From Planctomycetota bacterium (lineage in GTDB: Bacteria; Planctomycetota; UBA1135), in contig JASMMA010000001.1 of assembly GCA_030748415.1 (NCBI GenBank), positions 124,001-188,000 of the forward strand: DNA of 64,000 bases, written 5' to 3'. The notes beneath the pieces were generated by a model. It had not been told where the DNA came from and made no database searches. It worked only from the letters and a program-made list of their open reading frames with translations. The position numbers were made by a program, and so were the translations under genes. Positions 8,769 through 17,681 of this stretch are shown in pieces (the stretch's first letter is position 1; every line of letters begins with the position of its first letter).

Positions 8769-10516
8769 CCTTGAGAGAGGCGGAGGTCTTCAAATGTCCA
8801 GTCAACCGAGCGACGGCCTCTGAATGATTGAATGGAGGGGCGGAAGGCAAGATCGATGACATCGCCAGTTGAAAGAGAAGCGAGTGAATCAGCCATCCGC
8901 CAAGCGAGACATCGAGCCGAGTGGCCATTTCGCTCCAGAGTTATCTCTAGGTGGGACCCGTCACCAATGGTGCGCAGGCGGGAAACCGTGAGTCCCGAAC
9001 TGACAAAGATAGGCTCGGGGTTTCCTTCGCCGAAGGGTTCTAGGGATTCCATTTGTTCCATGACTTCCAAAGTTAAATCACTAGGAGTAACTTGAGTCTC
9101 AATTCGAATGGAGGGTTGCTCAGGAGGTGGGAGTTTTGTGGCCCCCTCTTGAAGGGCGGCCTCGATTGCAGGAGCAAGGGATGGTTCAAAGTGAAAGCCA
9201 GCAGCTCGTGCGTGACCACCATAACCCACAAAAAGGTCCTTGGCTGACTCCATGATTTTCATGAGGTGCATGCCAGCGGGTGCACGGGCGCTGCCCCGCG
9301 CTAAGCCAGGTTCGCATTCAGCCCAAAGGAGCGTTGGGAGGCCAGTCGATTCCATAAAGCGATTGGCGACAATTCCTAACACCCCGAAATGAGCATCGCT
9401 GCGGCCAGCAAATAGGACAGCGTTTCCTTTTTGGCATTGTGTTTCGATTTGGGCTTCAAGGGCTTTGGCTTCTTGCTTCTCGACTTCACGGCGTTCAAGG
9501 TTGAGTGCATCCAATTCCGCTGCCATCGCAGGAGCTCGCTTGGAATCCGTGGTCGCAAGAAGTTGGAATGCCAAATCGGCCTGGGCCATTCTTCCCGCGG
9601 CATTAAGTCGGGGGCAAATACGGAAGCCGAGGTCCGTTGATTTGGGGTCATTCCGAATCCCGGATGCTTTGACAAGTTCCGCTAATCCAGGAAAGGAGCT
9701 ATTCCGAAGAGTCCGCAGGCCTTGGGCGACCCATGCACGGTTGGGTCCCTCTAAGGGCATGACATCTGCAACCGTTGCGAGTGCGACCAGGCCCAGCGCA
9801 TCCCATAAAAAACGGCGGTCCCCTTCTGGGAGGGATTTCTCGTCGCGGAATGAGCGAAGGAAACCCCAAGCCAGTAAATAGGCCACCCCAGTTCCACAAA
9901 GGTTTCGATAGAGGCCAATTTGCTCGGCCTCTTCTTTAGGAACGCACCAGGGGTTCACGAGGGCGGTGCAGTCGGGCCGAGTCGGGCCAGGTAAGTGGTG
10001 GTCCACAATGATGGTTCGAATTCCATCCTGTGAAAGTTGAGCAAGCGCCTCGTAAGCCGTCGTCCCGTTGTCAACGGCAACCACAACTTGAGCGCCATGT
10101 TCTCGAATGGCCTCAAGGGAGCGCGAACCAAAAGAGTAGCCATCCAAAATTCGGTCAGGGATATGGACTCGCGCCTCGACACCAAGGTGACGCAGTAATC
10201 GGTAAAGCAAAACGGAGCCACTTCCGCCGTCCACGTCGTAATCTCCATGAATGAGAATCGGGAGATTTTGATCGATGACCTCTTTGAGAAGTTGGATTGC
10301 AGGTTCAATCTCAGGGAGAAGACTCGGGTCAGGAAGAGACTGAAGGCTAGGGGAAAAGAAGTCCCTGCAAGCTTGGGCGGAATTGAGGCCTCGGTTGAGG
10401 AGGGCTTGGGCGACAATAGGGTGAACAGAAAGTTCTGAGGCCAGTCGGTCGCGTTCGACGGGATTTTCCCCTAGGATTTTCCATCGAAAACGGGGGGCGA
10501 GGCCAAGTTGAGTCAT
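8765..10516 (-). CDS. recJ: Single-stranded-DNA-specific 5'-3' exonuclease RecJ
   Basis: 583 aa from the ATG at 10516, close to the E. coli length. DHH-family motifs are in order: 'IHGDYDVDGGSGSVLL' (motif I), 'VVAVDNGTTA' (II), 'TIIVDHHLPG' (III, the DHH), 'ATVADVMPLEGPNR' (IV), 'CPRLNAAGRM' and the DHHA1 motif 'GGHARAAGFHFE' (V-VI), followed by an OB-like C-terminal domain. It digests 5' ended single strands in recombination and mismatch repair. The start was chosen because 'MTQLGLAPRFRWKI' is the usual RecJ beginning; a start at 10567 would overlap selA on the other strand. It leads the operon recJ - VTT - polA - antiporter and is divergent from selA with almost no spacer. Confidence 0.96.
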   Translation of the reverse strand: MTQLGLAPRFRWKILGENPVERDRLASELSVHPIVAQALLNRGLNSAQACRDFFSPSLQSLPDPSLLPEIEPAIQLLKEVIDQNLPILIHGDYDVDGGSGSVLLYRLLRHLGVEARVHIPDRILDGYSFGSRSLEAIREHGAQVVVAVDNGTTAYEALAQLSQDGIRTIIVDHHLPGPTRPDCTALVNPWCVPKEEAEQIGLYRNLCGTGVAYLLAWGFLRSFRDEKSLPEGDRRFLWDALGLVALATVADVMPLEGPNRAWVAQGLRTLRNSSFPGLAELVKASGIRNDPKSTDLGFRICPRLNAAGRMAQADLAFQLLATTDSKRAPAMAAELDALNLERREVEKQEAKALEAQIETQCQKGNAVLFAGRSDAHFGVLGIVANRFMESTGLPTLLWAECEPGLARGSARAPAGMHLMKIMESAKDLFVGYGGHARAAGFHFEPSLAPAIEAALQEGATKLPPPEQPSIRIETQVTPSDLTLEVMEQMESLEPFGEGNPEPIFVSSGLTVSRLRTIGDGSHLEITLERNGHSARCLAWRMADSLASLSTGDVIDLAFRPSIQSFRGRRSVDWTFEDLRLSQG

Positions 10517-10541
10517 GACAGAGATTCTAGGATACCCCAGC

Positions 10542-11912
10542 ATGAATCTCCCCCGCATTCCCTCCATGAATGAACTTCTTGAAGAAGGGCTCAGCCGAGG
10601 TCTGACTGACCGCGGTAGAACTGCCCTCCTTCATGCTCTCCGAGATGAACTGGATGCCCTTCGGGCAGATTGTTTGAACGAGCGTCCTCGCGAGTTGGAC
10701 AGCTCTTTTTGGGAGCTTATTGAGGGTAGGTTGGCTGTCCAACCTGCTATCCAGCTCGTTGGCGCTCAAAATGGTACTGGAGTAGTCCTCCACACCAACC
10801 TAGGCCGAGCCCCTTGGGCTCCTGAAGCCATAGCCGCCGCAGCGGAAGTCGCTTCCTATAGCACAGTGGAAATGGACCGGGAGTCGGGCAGTCGAGGAAG
10901 GCGCGATTTGGCAGTTGCTCAATTGCTGGCCCAGCTTTCAGGAACTGAGGACGGGCTCGCCATTAACAACAACGCAGCAGCCGTGTTATTGATGTTGTCC
11001 ACCCTCGCTCGCGGTCGAAAAGTGGTGGTGGCTAGGAGAGAGCTCGTCGAAATCGGTGGATCTTATCGTATGCCGGAAGTTGTCGAAGCTGCAGGTGCCG
11101 AAATGGTTGAGGTTGGAACAACGAACAGAGTCCACCTAGAAGATTTCGAGCGAGCCCTTGCTGACCCCCATGTTGCTTGCCTTTTTAAGGCACACCCGTC
11201 CAACTTTGAAATCCAAGGATTCGAAGGGGAACCCGAGCTCTCTGATGTCGTCAAGCTGTGCAAGAGTAGGGGAGTACCCTTTGTTTATGACCTAGGGTCT
11301 GGAATCTTGAACGGAAAAGAACTTCCTGGATTGGCGAATGAACCTACGGTGCAGGATGCTCTCAAAGCGGGGTGTGATTTACTTAGTTTTTCAGGGGACA
11401 AGCTTCTTGGTGGCCCCCAGGCCGGTCTAATTGTTGGCGCAACTCCTTTGGTCCAAAAGCTGCGCAAGAACATGTTGACTCGATGCCTTCGTTTGGACAA
11501 AACTATCCTTGCCGCCCTAGAGGCCACTTTGCGGATTCATGCCTTGGGCCAAGAAGCTGCATGTGCTCATTTGCCAACACTGGCAATGTTAGGTGCGGAC
11601 ATGGAAACTCTTCATGAACGGGCTAAGGAAATTGTGGTTGAAATCAATAAACATGGCACGGACATTCAGGTTCAGGCTGCGGATTGCGAGGGGAGAGTTG
11701 GTTCTGGGGCTTCGCCAATTGAGCCCCTTCCGAGCAAAGGGCTTTTGCTTCAAACACCATCATGCTCAGCCCAAGAATTGGCTACTAAGCTCCGGCAGGG
11801 AACGCCTCCAATATTCTCTAGAATTCAGGGGGAATCAGTTTTGTTGGATGTCCGAACATTAACTGCTTCATCTAAGGAGTTGAGTGACTTAATTGTGGCC
11901 TGTATTCGGTGA
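10542..11912 (+). CDS. selA: L-seryl-tRNA(Sec) selenium transferase SelA
   Basis: 456 aa. A PLP enzyme of fold type I that converts Ser-tRNA(Sec) to Sec-tRNA(Sec) using selenophosphate. The N-terminal 'LPRIPSMNELLEEGLSRGLT' matches the SelA N-terminal tRNA-binding domain. The PLP domain has 'GTGVVLHTNLGRAP', 'NNNAAAVLLML' and the Schiff-base lysine in 'SFSGDKLLGGPQAG' (Lys codon at 11400-11402). ATG 10542 is preceded by an AGGA at about 9 nt and fits the family start; an upstream ATG at 10515 adds nine residues and overlaps the recJ start on the other strand. Its end overlaps the convergent kinase gene by 24 nt. With the Sec-encoding selD and the tRNA-Sec nearby, this is a working selenocysteine locus, though selB is not seen. 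Confidence 0.97.
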   Translation: MNLPRIPSMNELLEEGLSRGLTDRGRTALLHALRDELDALRADCLNERPRELDSSFWELIEGRLAVQPAIQLVGAQNGTGVVLHTNLGRAPWAPEAIAAAAEVASYSTVEMDRESGSRGRRDLAVAQLLAQLSGTEDGLAINNNAAAVLLMLSTLARGRKVVVARRELVEIGGSYRMPEVVEAAGAEMVEVGTTNRVHLEDFERALADPHVACLFKAHPSNFEIQGFEGEPELSDVVKLCKSRGVPFVYDLGSGILNGKELPGLANEPTVQDALKAGCDLLSFSGDKLLGGPQAGLIVGATPLVQKLRKNMLTRCLRLDKTILAALEATLRIHALGQEAACAHLPTLAMLGADMETLHERAKEIVVEINKHGTDIQVQAADCEGRVGSGASPIEPLPSKGLLLQTPSCSAQELATKLRQGTPPIFSRIQGESVLLDVRTLTASSKELSDLIVACIR

Positions 11913-14498
11913 AGCTTTAAGCACCGGTACCCATTTCTGAACAATTCCTAAGAGCCGCTTTTGCGAGATGGGTTTGGACATGTAGTCGGACATGCCAGAA
12001 ACTAAGCATTTTTCCCGGTCTCCAATCATGGCGTGAGCGGTCATTGCAATAATGGGTAAATTGCGATTTGCCCCTCGTAGAGCTCGGATGCGGCGCGTTG
12101 CTTCGTAACCATCCATGACTGGCATTTGGCAATCCATAAGAATTAAGTCCCAATGTTGCTCTCGGGCTGCATCCAACGCCTCAGCTCCGTTTTTTCGGGC
12201 TTCAGCGGAGAGGCCAATTTTCTCAAGCATTTTGAGCGCGAGTTGTTGGTTTACTTTGTTGTCCTCAACCAACAAAACTTTTAAGTCATGAGCGCTGAAA
12301 TCAACTCTATTGGAATCGCTGTGAGATTCAGATGTTGGCTGAAGATCGCCCTCGTGCAAGACTCGGCACAACTCATTTTCGAGGGCTTCTTTTCGTATTG
12401 GTTTTCTAAGGTGTCCGGCGAAGCCAGTAGGACGAGAGATTGTTCGCCCTGCACGAGAGGCCCATGTTTCAAGGAGAATCATCTTGCTTCCCTGGAATGC
12501 AGGGATGCTCTGGATTTCCTTTCCAAGTCGGATGTTTTCTGATTTTTCGGCCAGCCCACACAAAATAAAATCAAATGGGTCATCCCCACTTCGAGCCTTT
12601 TTCAGTTGTTCTATGCACTCCCTTTTGGATTCAACGCTGGCATAGCGGCAACCCAAGCGGCGAAGCTGTGCGGAAATCACCTTCCGGTTGGTCAGGCCGT
12701 GGTCCACTACAAGTACACGCTTTCCGAGTAACGAGACTGCTGGGACAGAAAACCCACCTCCAAGAGAGCTTGGTGTGAAGTGAGCTGTGAAGATGAAAGA
12801 AGAACCTTCCCCTGGTATGGAGTCCACTTCAATCTTCCCACCCATTTGGGTGACCAGTTTTTGACTAATGGTTAAACCTAGGCCACTTCCGCCGTATTTG
12901 CGGGTTGTGGAGCTGTCCGCTTGAGTAAACTTTTCAAAGAGCCGATTGATTTCCTCTTCTTTAATCCCCATCCCAGTGTCTTGAACTTCGAAGCGGAGTT
13001 GAATTTGGCAGTCATCGCAAACAACAGGTGACACGGTGAGAGAGACTTCGCCGCAATCTGTAAATTTGATTGCGTTGCCAGCCAGATTGAGAAGCACCTG
13101 CCTGAGGCGAGTGGGGTCACCCACCAAAAATTGTGGGGCATCGTGATGCCGTAGGGCGTTCCACTCCAAGGATTTTGAGGCAGCCCTTGGCGCAAGGGAG
13201 TTGAGGACATCTTGAAGTAATTCATCCAAATCAAATTCGATCTCCTCAAGTTCGAGTTTTCCGGCTTCGATTTTGGAGAGGTCCAGAATATCATTCAGCA
13301 ACTCTCCCATATTTTTTGCACAAGAGTGGATTGCATTGATGTATTCCATTTGTTCTGCATCTAGTTGAGTCTCTAAAGCGAGCTCACTCATACCCAAAAT
13401 TCCATTCATAGGAGTTCTGATTTCATGACTCATGTTTGCGAGGAACTCGGTCTTACTCGAGTTTGCTTCCGTAGCTTTCTGGTGTGCAAGGCGTAAGCTT
13501 TCTTCAATTTCAGCTCTTGCGGTTGCGTCGTAAAGGTGAAGCACAGCCAGTTTTCCCCAACGCGTAGCGGTAAGGTCATAGATTCGACCCGTAACCGGGT
13601 GAGATAACCCTCGTTTCCTTAAAAGCTCAACACCTTTTTCTTCGTTTTGAAGACGTCCCTTTAACAAGGCCCAATCTTTCACTTCAATAAAATCGGACAG
13701 TCCTAGGTTGCGCTGCTTGAGCGGGGCAAGGATTGCGGCAGCGGCTGGATTCGAGTAAGAAACAGTCATCTCCTCGCCTACTTCCCTGTCACATTTCAGT
13801 ACCAAAAATGCTTCGGGTAAACGTTCAAGAGCTTCTTTGGAACCCGCCTCGGACGCCTTCCTAGCTTTTTCTTCCTTTTGGATTCCTTCATGCCAGGCCT
13901 GGGCAAGCCATAAAACTGCCGTCAAGGCGCCGAGCAGGTTTAGGAATAAGAAAGCGGTTCGCTGTTCTGCTGGAACCCAATTCGGAAGAAGAAAAACTTG
14001 TGAATCCCAAAAGCCCATCATTACGACTGCAAAAAGGCTTCCGGCACCCGAAAGGAGTGCACCTTTGATTCCAAACAAGGACGCGCCTAACAATGGGAGG
14101 CAAATTAACCAAAGGATGCCTGGACTTTGCATTCCACCAGACACAGCACTCGTGAATGCTAAAACGCCCAAGAGCGATGCCAGCACAGTCCATCCCCAGC
14201 TTCCCACCCGTCTGGTTTTTTTGGCTCCGCGCCAACAGATCCAGTTCATTATTTCCCCAACTGTAATCACTACTGCGGGCCAGGCTTGACCGTAATAGAG
14301 CCATAAAGCAATAAAGGGCGGGCCCAAAATAAAGAAACGAAGGGAAGAACCTAATAGGGTCTCCAGTCGGATATGGTTCAAGCTTGAGTCTTTTGCCCTT
14401 TCGAGTGCAGTTGTAGTTTGAAGAGTTTTCGTCATGATTTCGTAATGAAGCCTGAAAACAGGAAGACAACCAGGGGGCGGGAGGGGTCTCCAGTTCAT
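11889..14498 (-). CDS. Membrane hybrid histidine kinase with two receiver-like domains
   Basis: Up to 869 aa. Hydrophobic segments fill about residues 50-195, followed by a PAS-like region (about 225-330). The HisKA box is 'LANMSHEIRTPMNGILG' with phospho-accepting His358, then a HATPase domain with 'RLFEKFTQADSSTTRKYGGS' and 'GSGLGLTISQKLV'. A first receiver-like domain (about 580-700) keeps 'VLVVDHG' but has Cys-Gly-Leu ('FDFILCGLAE') where the phosphorylated Asp is expected, so it looks degenerate. The second receiver (about 735-855) is complete, with Asp789 in 'LILMDCQMPVMDG'. The start is uncertain: ATG 14435 would remove 21 residues, and neither has a clear ribosome site. It sits between selA and selD on the opposite strand; the signal sensed is unknown. 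Confidence 0.85.
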   Translation of the reverse strand: MNWRPLPPPGCLPVFRLHYEIMTKTLQTTTALERAKDSSLNHIRLETLLGSSLRFFILGPPFIALWLYYGQAWPAVVITVGEIMNWICWRGAKKTRRVGSWGWTVLASLLGVLAFTSAVSGGMQSPGILWLICLPLLGASLFGIKGALLSGAGSLFAVVMMGFWDSQVFLLPNWVPAEQRTAFLFLNLLGALTAVLWLAQAWHEGIQKEEKARKASEAGSKEALERLPEAFLVLKCDREVGEEMTVSYSNPAAAAILAPLKQRNLGLSDFIEVKDWALLKGRLQNEEKGVELLRKRGLSHPVTGRIYDLTATRWGKLAVLHLYDATARAEIEESLRLAHQKATEANSSKTEFLANMSHEIRTPMNGILGMSELALETQLDAEQMEYINAIHSCAKNMGELLNDILDLSKIEAGKLELEEIEFDLDELLQDVLNSLAPRAASKSLEWNALRHHDAPQFLVGDPTRLRQVLLNLAGNAIKFTDCGEVSLTVSPVVCDDCQIQLRFEVQDTGMGIKEEEINRLFEKFTQADSSTTRKYGGSGLGLTISQKLVTQMGGKIEVDSIPGEGSSFIFTAHFTPSSLGGGFSVPAVSLLGKRVLVVDHGLTNRKVISAQLRRLGCRYASVESKRECIEQLKKARSGDDPFDFILCGLAEKSENIRLGKEIQSIPAFQGSKMILLETWASRAGRTISRPTGFAGHLRKPIRKEALENELCRVLHEGDLQPTSESHSDSNRVDFSAHDLKVLLVEDNKVNQQLALKMLEKIGLSAEARKNGAEALDAAREQHWDLILMDCQMPVMDGYEATRRIRALRGANRNLPIIAMTAHAMIGDREKCLVSGMSDYMSKPISQKRLLGIVQKWVPVLKASPNTGHN

Positions 14499-14549
14499 GT
14501 TCGGTTGCTGAAATTCGAACTTGAGTCCTGAATGGTCTAGAATCTGCCC

Positions 14550-15584
14550 ATGGCCAGAAGTCGACCTCTCACGGATTACGCCGCATGTAGCGGCTGAGCT
14601 GCAAAATTACCCCAAGGGGAGCTGGCGCAGGTTCTGCGTACCGTCGCCCAAGCAGCCGATTCCGACCGCATTCTCGTCGGGCCTTCAGGGTTCGATGATG
14701 CGGGTGCTGTGCGTGCTGAGGCAGGGAAAATCCGGCTCTACTCGACCGATTTTTTCCCGCCGGTTGTGGATGACCCGGCTGCCTATGGCGCAATTGCAGC
14801 AGCGAACGCTCTTTCCGACATTTGGGCCATGGGCGGAGAGCCAGATGTTGTCCTGAACCTTGCCGGCTTCCCCGAAGACTGGGGTGAGGAAACTTTGGCA
14901 CCCATTTTTGATGCAGCAGCCCAAAAGGTAAAGGAGTCTGGTGCATTGTGGGTGGGCGGGCACACTGTCCGTTCATCGGAGCCTTTGTTTGGATTTGCCG
15001 TCTTTGGTGAAGTTGATGAGGAAGGCCTCATTTCAAACCATGGAGCGCGACCGGGCGATCTTCTTTTTCTAACGAAGCCCCTTGGTGCTGGAAGTGTAAC
15101 TACCAGTGTGAGTCGTGGTGTTTCGGACCCCAAGGTTGTTGAAGCCACTCAAAGGGGTATGGCCCACTTAAACATGAATGCTGGTCGTGCCGCCCGGAAA
15201 ATTGGAGTAAAAGGGGGGACAGACATTACTGGGTTTGGGCTCCTTGGGCATTCAGCCAATCTTGCAGCGGGCTCTGGTGTACAAATCTCACTCCGTGCCC
15301 TTTCCCTGCCTTTCTACGAGGGCGCAGCTGAACTGGCGGCGGAAGGCATTTTCTCGGGTGGGAGCACTCGCGGGAAGCAAAGCCTAGGGAATCGCGTTGA
15401 GGTGGCCTCTGGGGTTCCTGATTGGGTTGCTGGCATTGCGTTTGATGCTGAAACCTCTGGTGGCCTGCTGTTGGCGGTTCCTCCTGATAAACAGGATGCG
15501 TTCATCGCAGCTCTCCCCGAAGGGGAGAATGCCACTTGGGTTGGCGAAGTGGAAGAAGGCGAAAGCATCGTGACACTCTCGTAG
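14550..15584 (+). CDS. selD: Selenide, water dikinase SelD, itself a selenoprotein (in-frame UGA at codon 16)
   Basis: 344 aa if the TGA at 14595-14597 is read as selenocysteine. The N-terminal read is 'MARSRPLTDYAACSG' then Sec16 then 'AAKLPQGELAQVL', matching the SelD catalytic motif in which Cys or Sec is followed two residues later by the essential Lys (Cys17/Lys20 in E. coli). The frame continues without a break into 'GFDDAGAVRA', 'STDFFPPVVDDPAAYGAIAA', 'WAMGGEPD', 'GGHTV' and 'GGTDITGFGLLGH', all SelD hallmarks. SelD makes selenophosphate from selenide and ATP. Gene callers that treat TGA as a stop would begin at 14709 and lose the catalytic residue. The tRNA-Sec follows 19 nt after the stop codon and selA is upstream. 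Sec at this site is known in some SelD proteins. Confidence 0.95.
14595..14630 (+). promoter_or_regulatory. UGA(Sec) codon with candidate bacterial SECIS stem-loop in selD
   Basis: Directly after the UGA, CTGC (14599-14602) can pair with GCAG (14627-14630), and CCCC (14610-14613) faces GGGG (14616-14619), giving a small hairpin at the distance where bacterial SECIS elements bind SelB. The UGA and its coding context are certain; the exact fold is a guess by eye. Confidence 0.45.
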
Positions 15585-15603
15585 GAAGAGTTAGAATTGG
15601 GGT

Positions 15604-15699
15604 GGGAGTGGAACGGGGCTGGGCCCCGCGCGGCCTTCAAAGCCGTTGGGGACCGTTTCGGACGGGCCCGGTGGGTTCGATTCCCATGCACTCCCGCCA
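15604..15699 (+). tRNA. selC: tRNA-Sec (anticodon TCA)
   Basis: 96 nt including the encoded CCA (15697-15699). The long acceptor arm starts GGGAGTGG and is closed by GCACTCCC with discriminator G. It has a 6-bp D stem (CGGGGC/GCCCCG), an anticodon loop CTTCAAA with anticodon TCA, a long variable arm (ACCGT...ACGG) and a T arm with TTCGATT. This matches bacterial selenocysteine tRNA; one mismatch (G-G) is seen at the eighth acceptor pair. It lies 19 nt after selD and 24 nt before the nfeD gene, in the same direction, so it is probably cut out of a shared transcript. Confidence 0.95.
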
Positions 15700-15723
15700 T
15701 CCAAGTTGTTCTATACTTAGCCT

Positions 15724-17181
15724 GTGGTTTTGAACCTCTTTCTTTTGTGGGGATTTTGTCTTCCACAAGCAGACTTAACTTCGAAAGAAGTTGAGCAAGC
15801 ACCAGTCTATGCAGTGGCCCTCGAGGGCGCCTTGCAAGAATCTTGGGCATCCATTTTGCGCCGCGCCGAGCAAGAAGCTTTACTTGCGAATGCGGAAATA
15901 TTTGTGTTGGAGCTGGACACTCCTGGTGGGGAAATCCAGTTGATGAAGCGCTTAGGTGAACGATTGGACTCTATCGGAGAAAGTATGGAGACCATTTGCC
16001 TAGTGCAACACCAAGCATTGTCCGCGGGTAGTTTTCTAGCAATGGCTTGCGAGCGAATCATGATGCGACCCGGTGCAAGCATGGGTGCCGCGATGCCGAT
16101 TCAGGTTGGTCCAGGGGGCATCATGCCTGAGCTGGATGAAGATGTTCGGGAAAAGATGAACTCAGCATTTAGGGCTGAGTTTCGTTCTTGGGCTGAACTC
16201 CACAATCGAGACCCACGAATCGCAGAGGCTTTTGTGGACAGCAGTATCGAACTCAAACGAGTGTCCCACCGCGGAGAGCAGAAAGTTGTATCGGGGCAAG
16301 AGTTTCACGATTTGTTACAAAAGGGAGAGACTCCCAGGTTTTTGGAAACAGTTTGCGCGGCAGGAGACCTTTTAACCTTAACCGCAGAACAAGCGATTGA
16401 ATTCGGGTACTGTGACGGAATGGCAACAGACATTGATTCTGTATTGATGCAGCTCGGCCTTTCCGACCGAACCGTTCACCGAATCGAAGCGAACTGGTCA
16501 GAGTCTCTGGTTCAATTTATTGGTTCGTGGTCGTGGTTGCTGATGCTGGCCTCTGCGTTCTTCGTAGTACTAGCTTTCAACATGCCCGGAATGGGAGCTC
16601 CAGAACTGGCTGCCGCAATTACGATGGGAATCTTCCTATTCCACGGTTATTTGGTCGGCTTAGCTGAGTGGACTGAGGTTTTGCTTGTGGTGAGCGGTCT
16701 CATTTTTCTGGCAGTTGAAATTTTTGTCATGCCGGGAACAATATTCACAGGCGCCATTGGAGGCGTTCTTTTGCTCGGCGGCCTTTTGCTTGCGATGCAG
16801 GATTTTGTTCTCCCAGACGGAGCCATCCAGAAGGAGGCATTTCAGTCGAACCTCCTCACTCTGTTGAGCGTTTTTCTTGTTGCGCCTTGCCTAGCCATTT
16901 ATACGGTTCGAAAATTAGTCAAAACTCGGGTCGGCTCTTTTTTGGCGACATCCCCTTCAGATGATTTCGGTGGTCCCATTGGAAAGATAGACACTTCGAA
17001 CCTAAAGAACCTGATTGGGCAAGAGGGAGTGTCTCGTACACCACTCCGACCTGCTGGCGTCATCTTGATTCAAAAGGAACCGTATGATGCGGTTAGCACT
17101 GGGGATTTTCTCGAATCCGGGAGTCTCGTGCGCGTAATTGGAAAACAAGGGCCATCCCTCTTGGTTCAAGCTGTGAAATGA
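15724..17181 (+). CDS. NfeD-family membrane-bound ClpP-class serine protease
   Basis: 485 aa from a GTG start. An N-terminal signal/anchor (about 1-15) precedes a ClpP/crotonase-fold protease domain (about 28-230) with 'FVLELDTPGGEIQLMKR' and 'HQALSAGSFLAMACERIMM', where Ser100 of 'LSAGS' lies at the position of the catalytic serine of the archaeal 1510-N protease. Four or five membrane segments follow (about 265-400) and then an OB-fold NfeD tail (about 425-485). Members cleave membrane or stomatin/flotillin-type proteins. It comes 24 nt after tRNA-Sec and overlaps the next NfeD gene by 4 nt, which in turn overlaps floA, so its likely partner is the flotillin encoded here. Confidence 0.88.
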   Translation: MVLNLFLLWGFCLPQADLTSKEVEQAPVYAVALEGALQESWASILRRAEQEALLANAEIFVLELDTPGGEIQLMKRLGERLDSIGESMETICLVQHQALSAGSFLAMACERIMMRPGASMGAAMPIQVGPGGIMPELDEDVREKMNSAFRAEFRSWAELHNRDPRIAEAFVDSSIELKRVSHRGEQKVVSGQEFHDLLQKGETPRFLETVCAAGDLLTLTAEQAIEFGYCDGMATDIDSVLMQLGLSDRTVHRIEANWSESLVQFIGSWSWLLMLASAFFVVLAFNMPGMGAPELAAAITMGIFLFHGYLVGLAEWTEVLLVVSGLIFLAVEIFVMPGTIFTGAIGGVLLLGGLLLAMQDFVLPDGAIQKEAFQSNLLTLLSVFLVAPCLAIYTVRKLVKTRVGSFLATSPSDDFGGPIGKIDTSNLKNLIGQEGVSRTPLRPAGVILIQKEPYDAVSTGDFLESGSLVRVIGKQGPSLLVQAVK

Positions 17182-17681
17182 TTCTCGTCGCCTTCCTTCT
17201 TCTCTTGGGCTTTGGGCTCGTAGCTGCTGAAGTGTTTTTTCCTTCGGCGGGTGTCCTTTCCGTGCTTGCCGGATTGTCTCTGATAGGGGCGATTGTTCTT
17301 GGTTTTGACGAATCGACTTCCTTAGGTTGGACAGCAAGTGTGACATCCTTGGTGGGTCTTCCAATCGTAGTCCTCATGGCTTTTAAGGTTTTCCCAAAAA
17401 CACCCATGGGGCGTCGAATGATAATCGGCGGCGCCTCCTGGACTCCTGAAGAACGCGCCGCTGTTCAGCATTCCGACGAACGCCTAGTTGGCCAGCCTGG
17501 CGTCACAGTTTCCGCCCTTCGTCCTACCGGAATCGCTATGATTGATAACCAGCGAGTTGATGTTATTACTCGCGGCGAGCATATTGAATCTGGCAGCGCC
17601 ATCACAGTTTTACGCTTTGAATCCAATCGACTCGTCGTTGAAGCTGCGAGTCCTGAACCCTCTACCGAATCCACATCCTGA
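17178..17681 (+). CDS. Short NfeD-like membrane protein with C-terminal OB domain
   Basis: 167 aa. Three hydrophobic segments (about 2-22, 26-40, 48-68) are followed by an OB-like domain (about 95-160: '[20 protein letters not shown]' then '[20 protein letters not shown]'). This is the short NfeD type without protease domain, commonly encoded between a protease-type NfeD and a flotillin. It overlaps the upstream gene by 4 nt and its last base is the first base of floA (TGATG), so the three are tightly coupled. It probably helps bridge protease and flotillin in the membrane (inference from conserved neighbourhood). Confidence 0.85.
   Translation: MILVAFLLLLGFGLVAAEVFFPSAGVLSVLAGLSLIGAIVLGFDESTSLGWTASVTSLVGLPIVVLMAFKVFPKTPMGRRMIIGGASWTPEERAAVQHSDERLVGQPGVTVSALRPTGIAMIDNQRVDVITRGEHIESGSAITVLRFESNRLVVEAASPEPSTESTS

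Noticed and set aside
14709-15584. selD beginning at the ATG at 14709
   Set aside because: That start loses the catalytic Sec/Lys motif and the first 53 residues, all of which are readable in frame from 14550 if the TGA is Sec.
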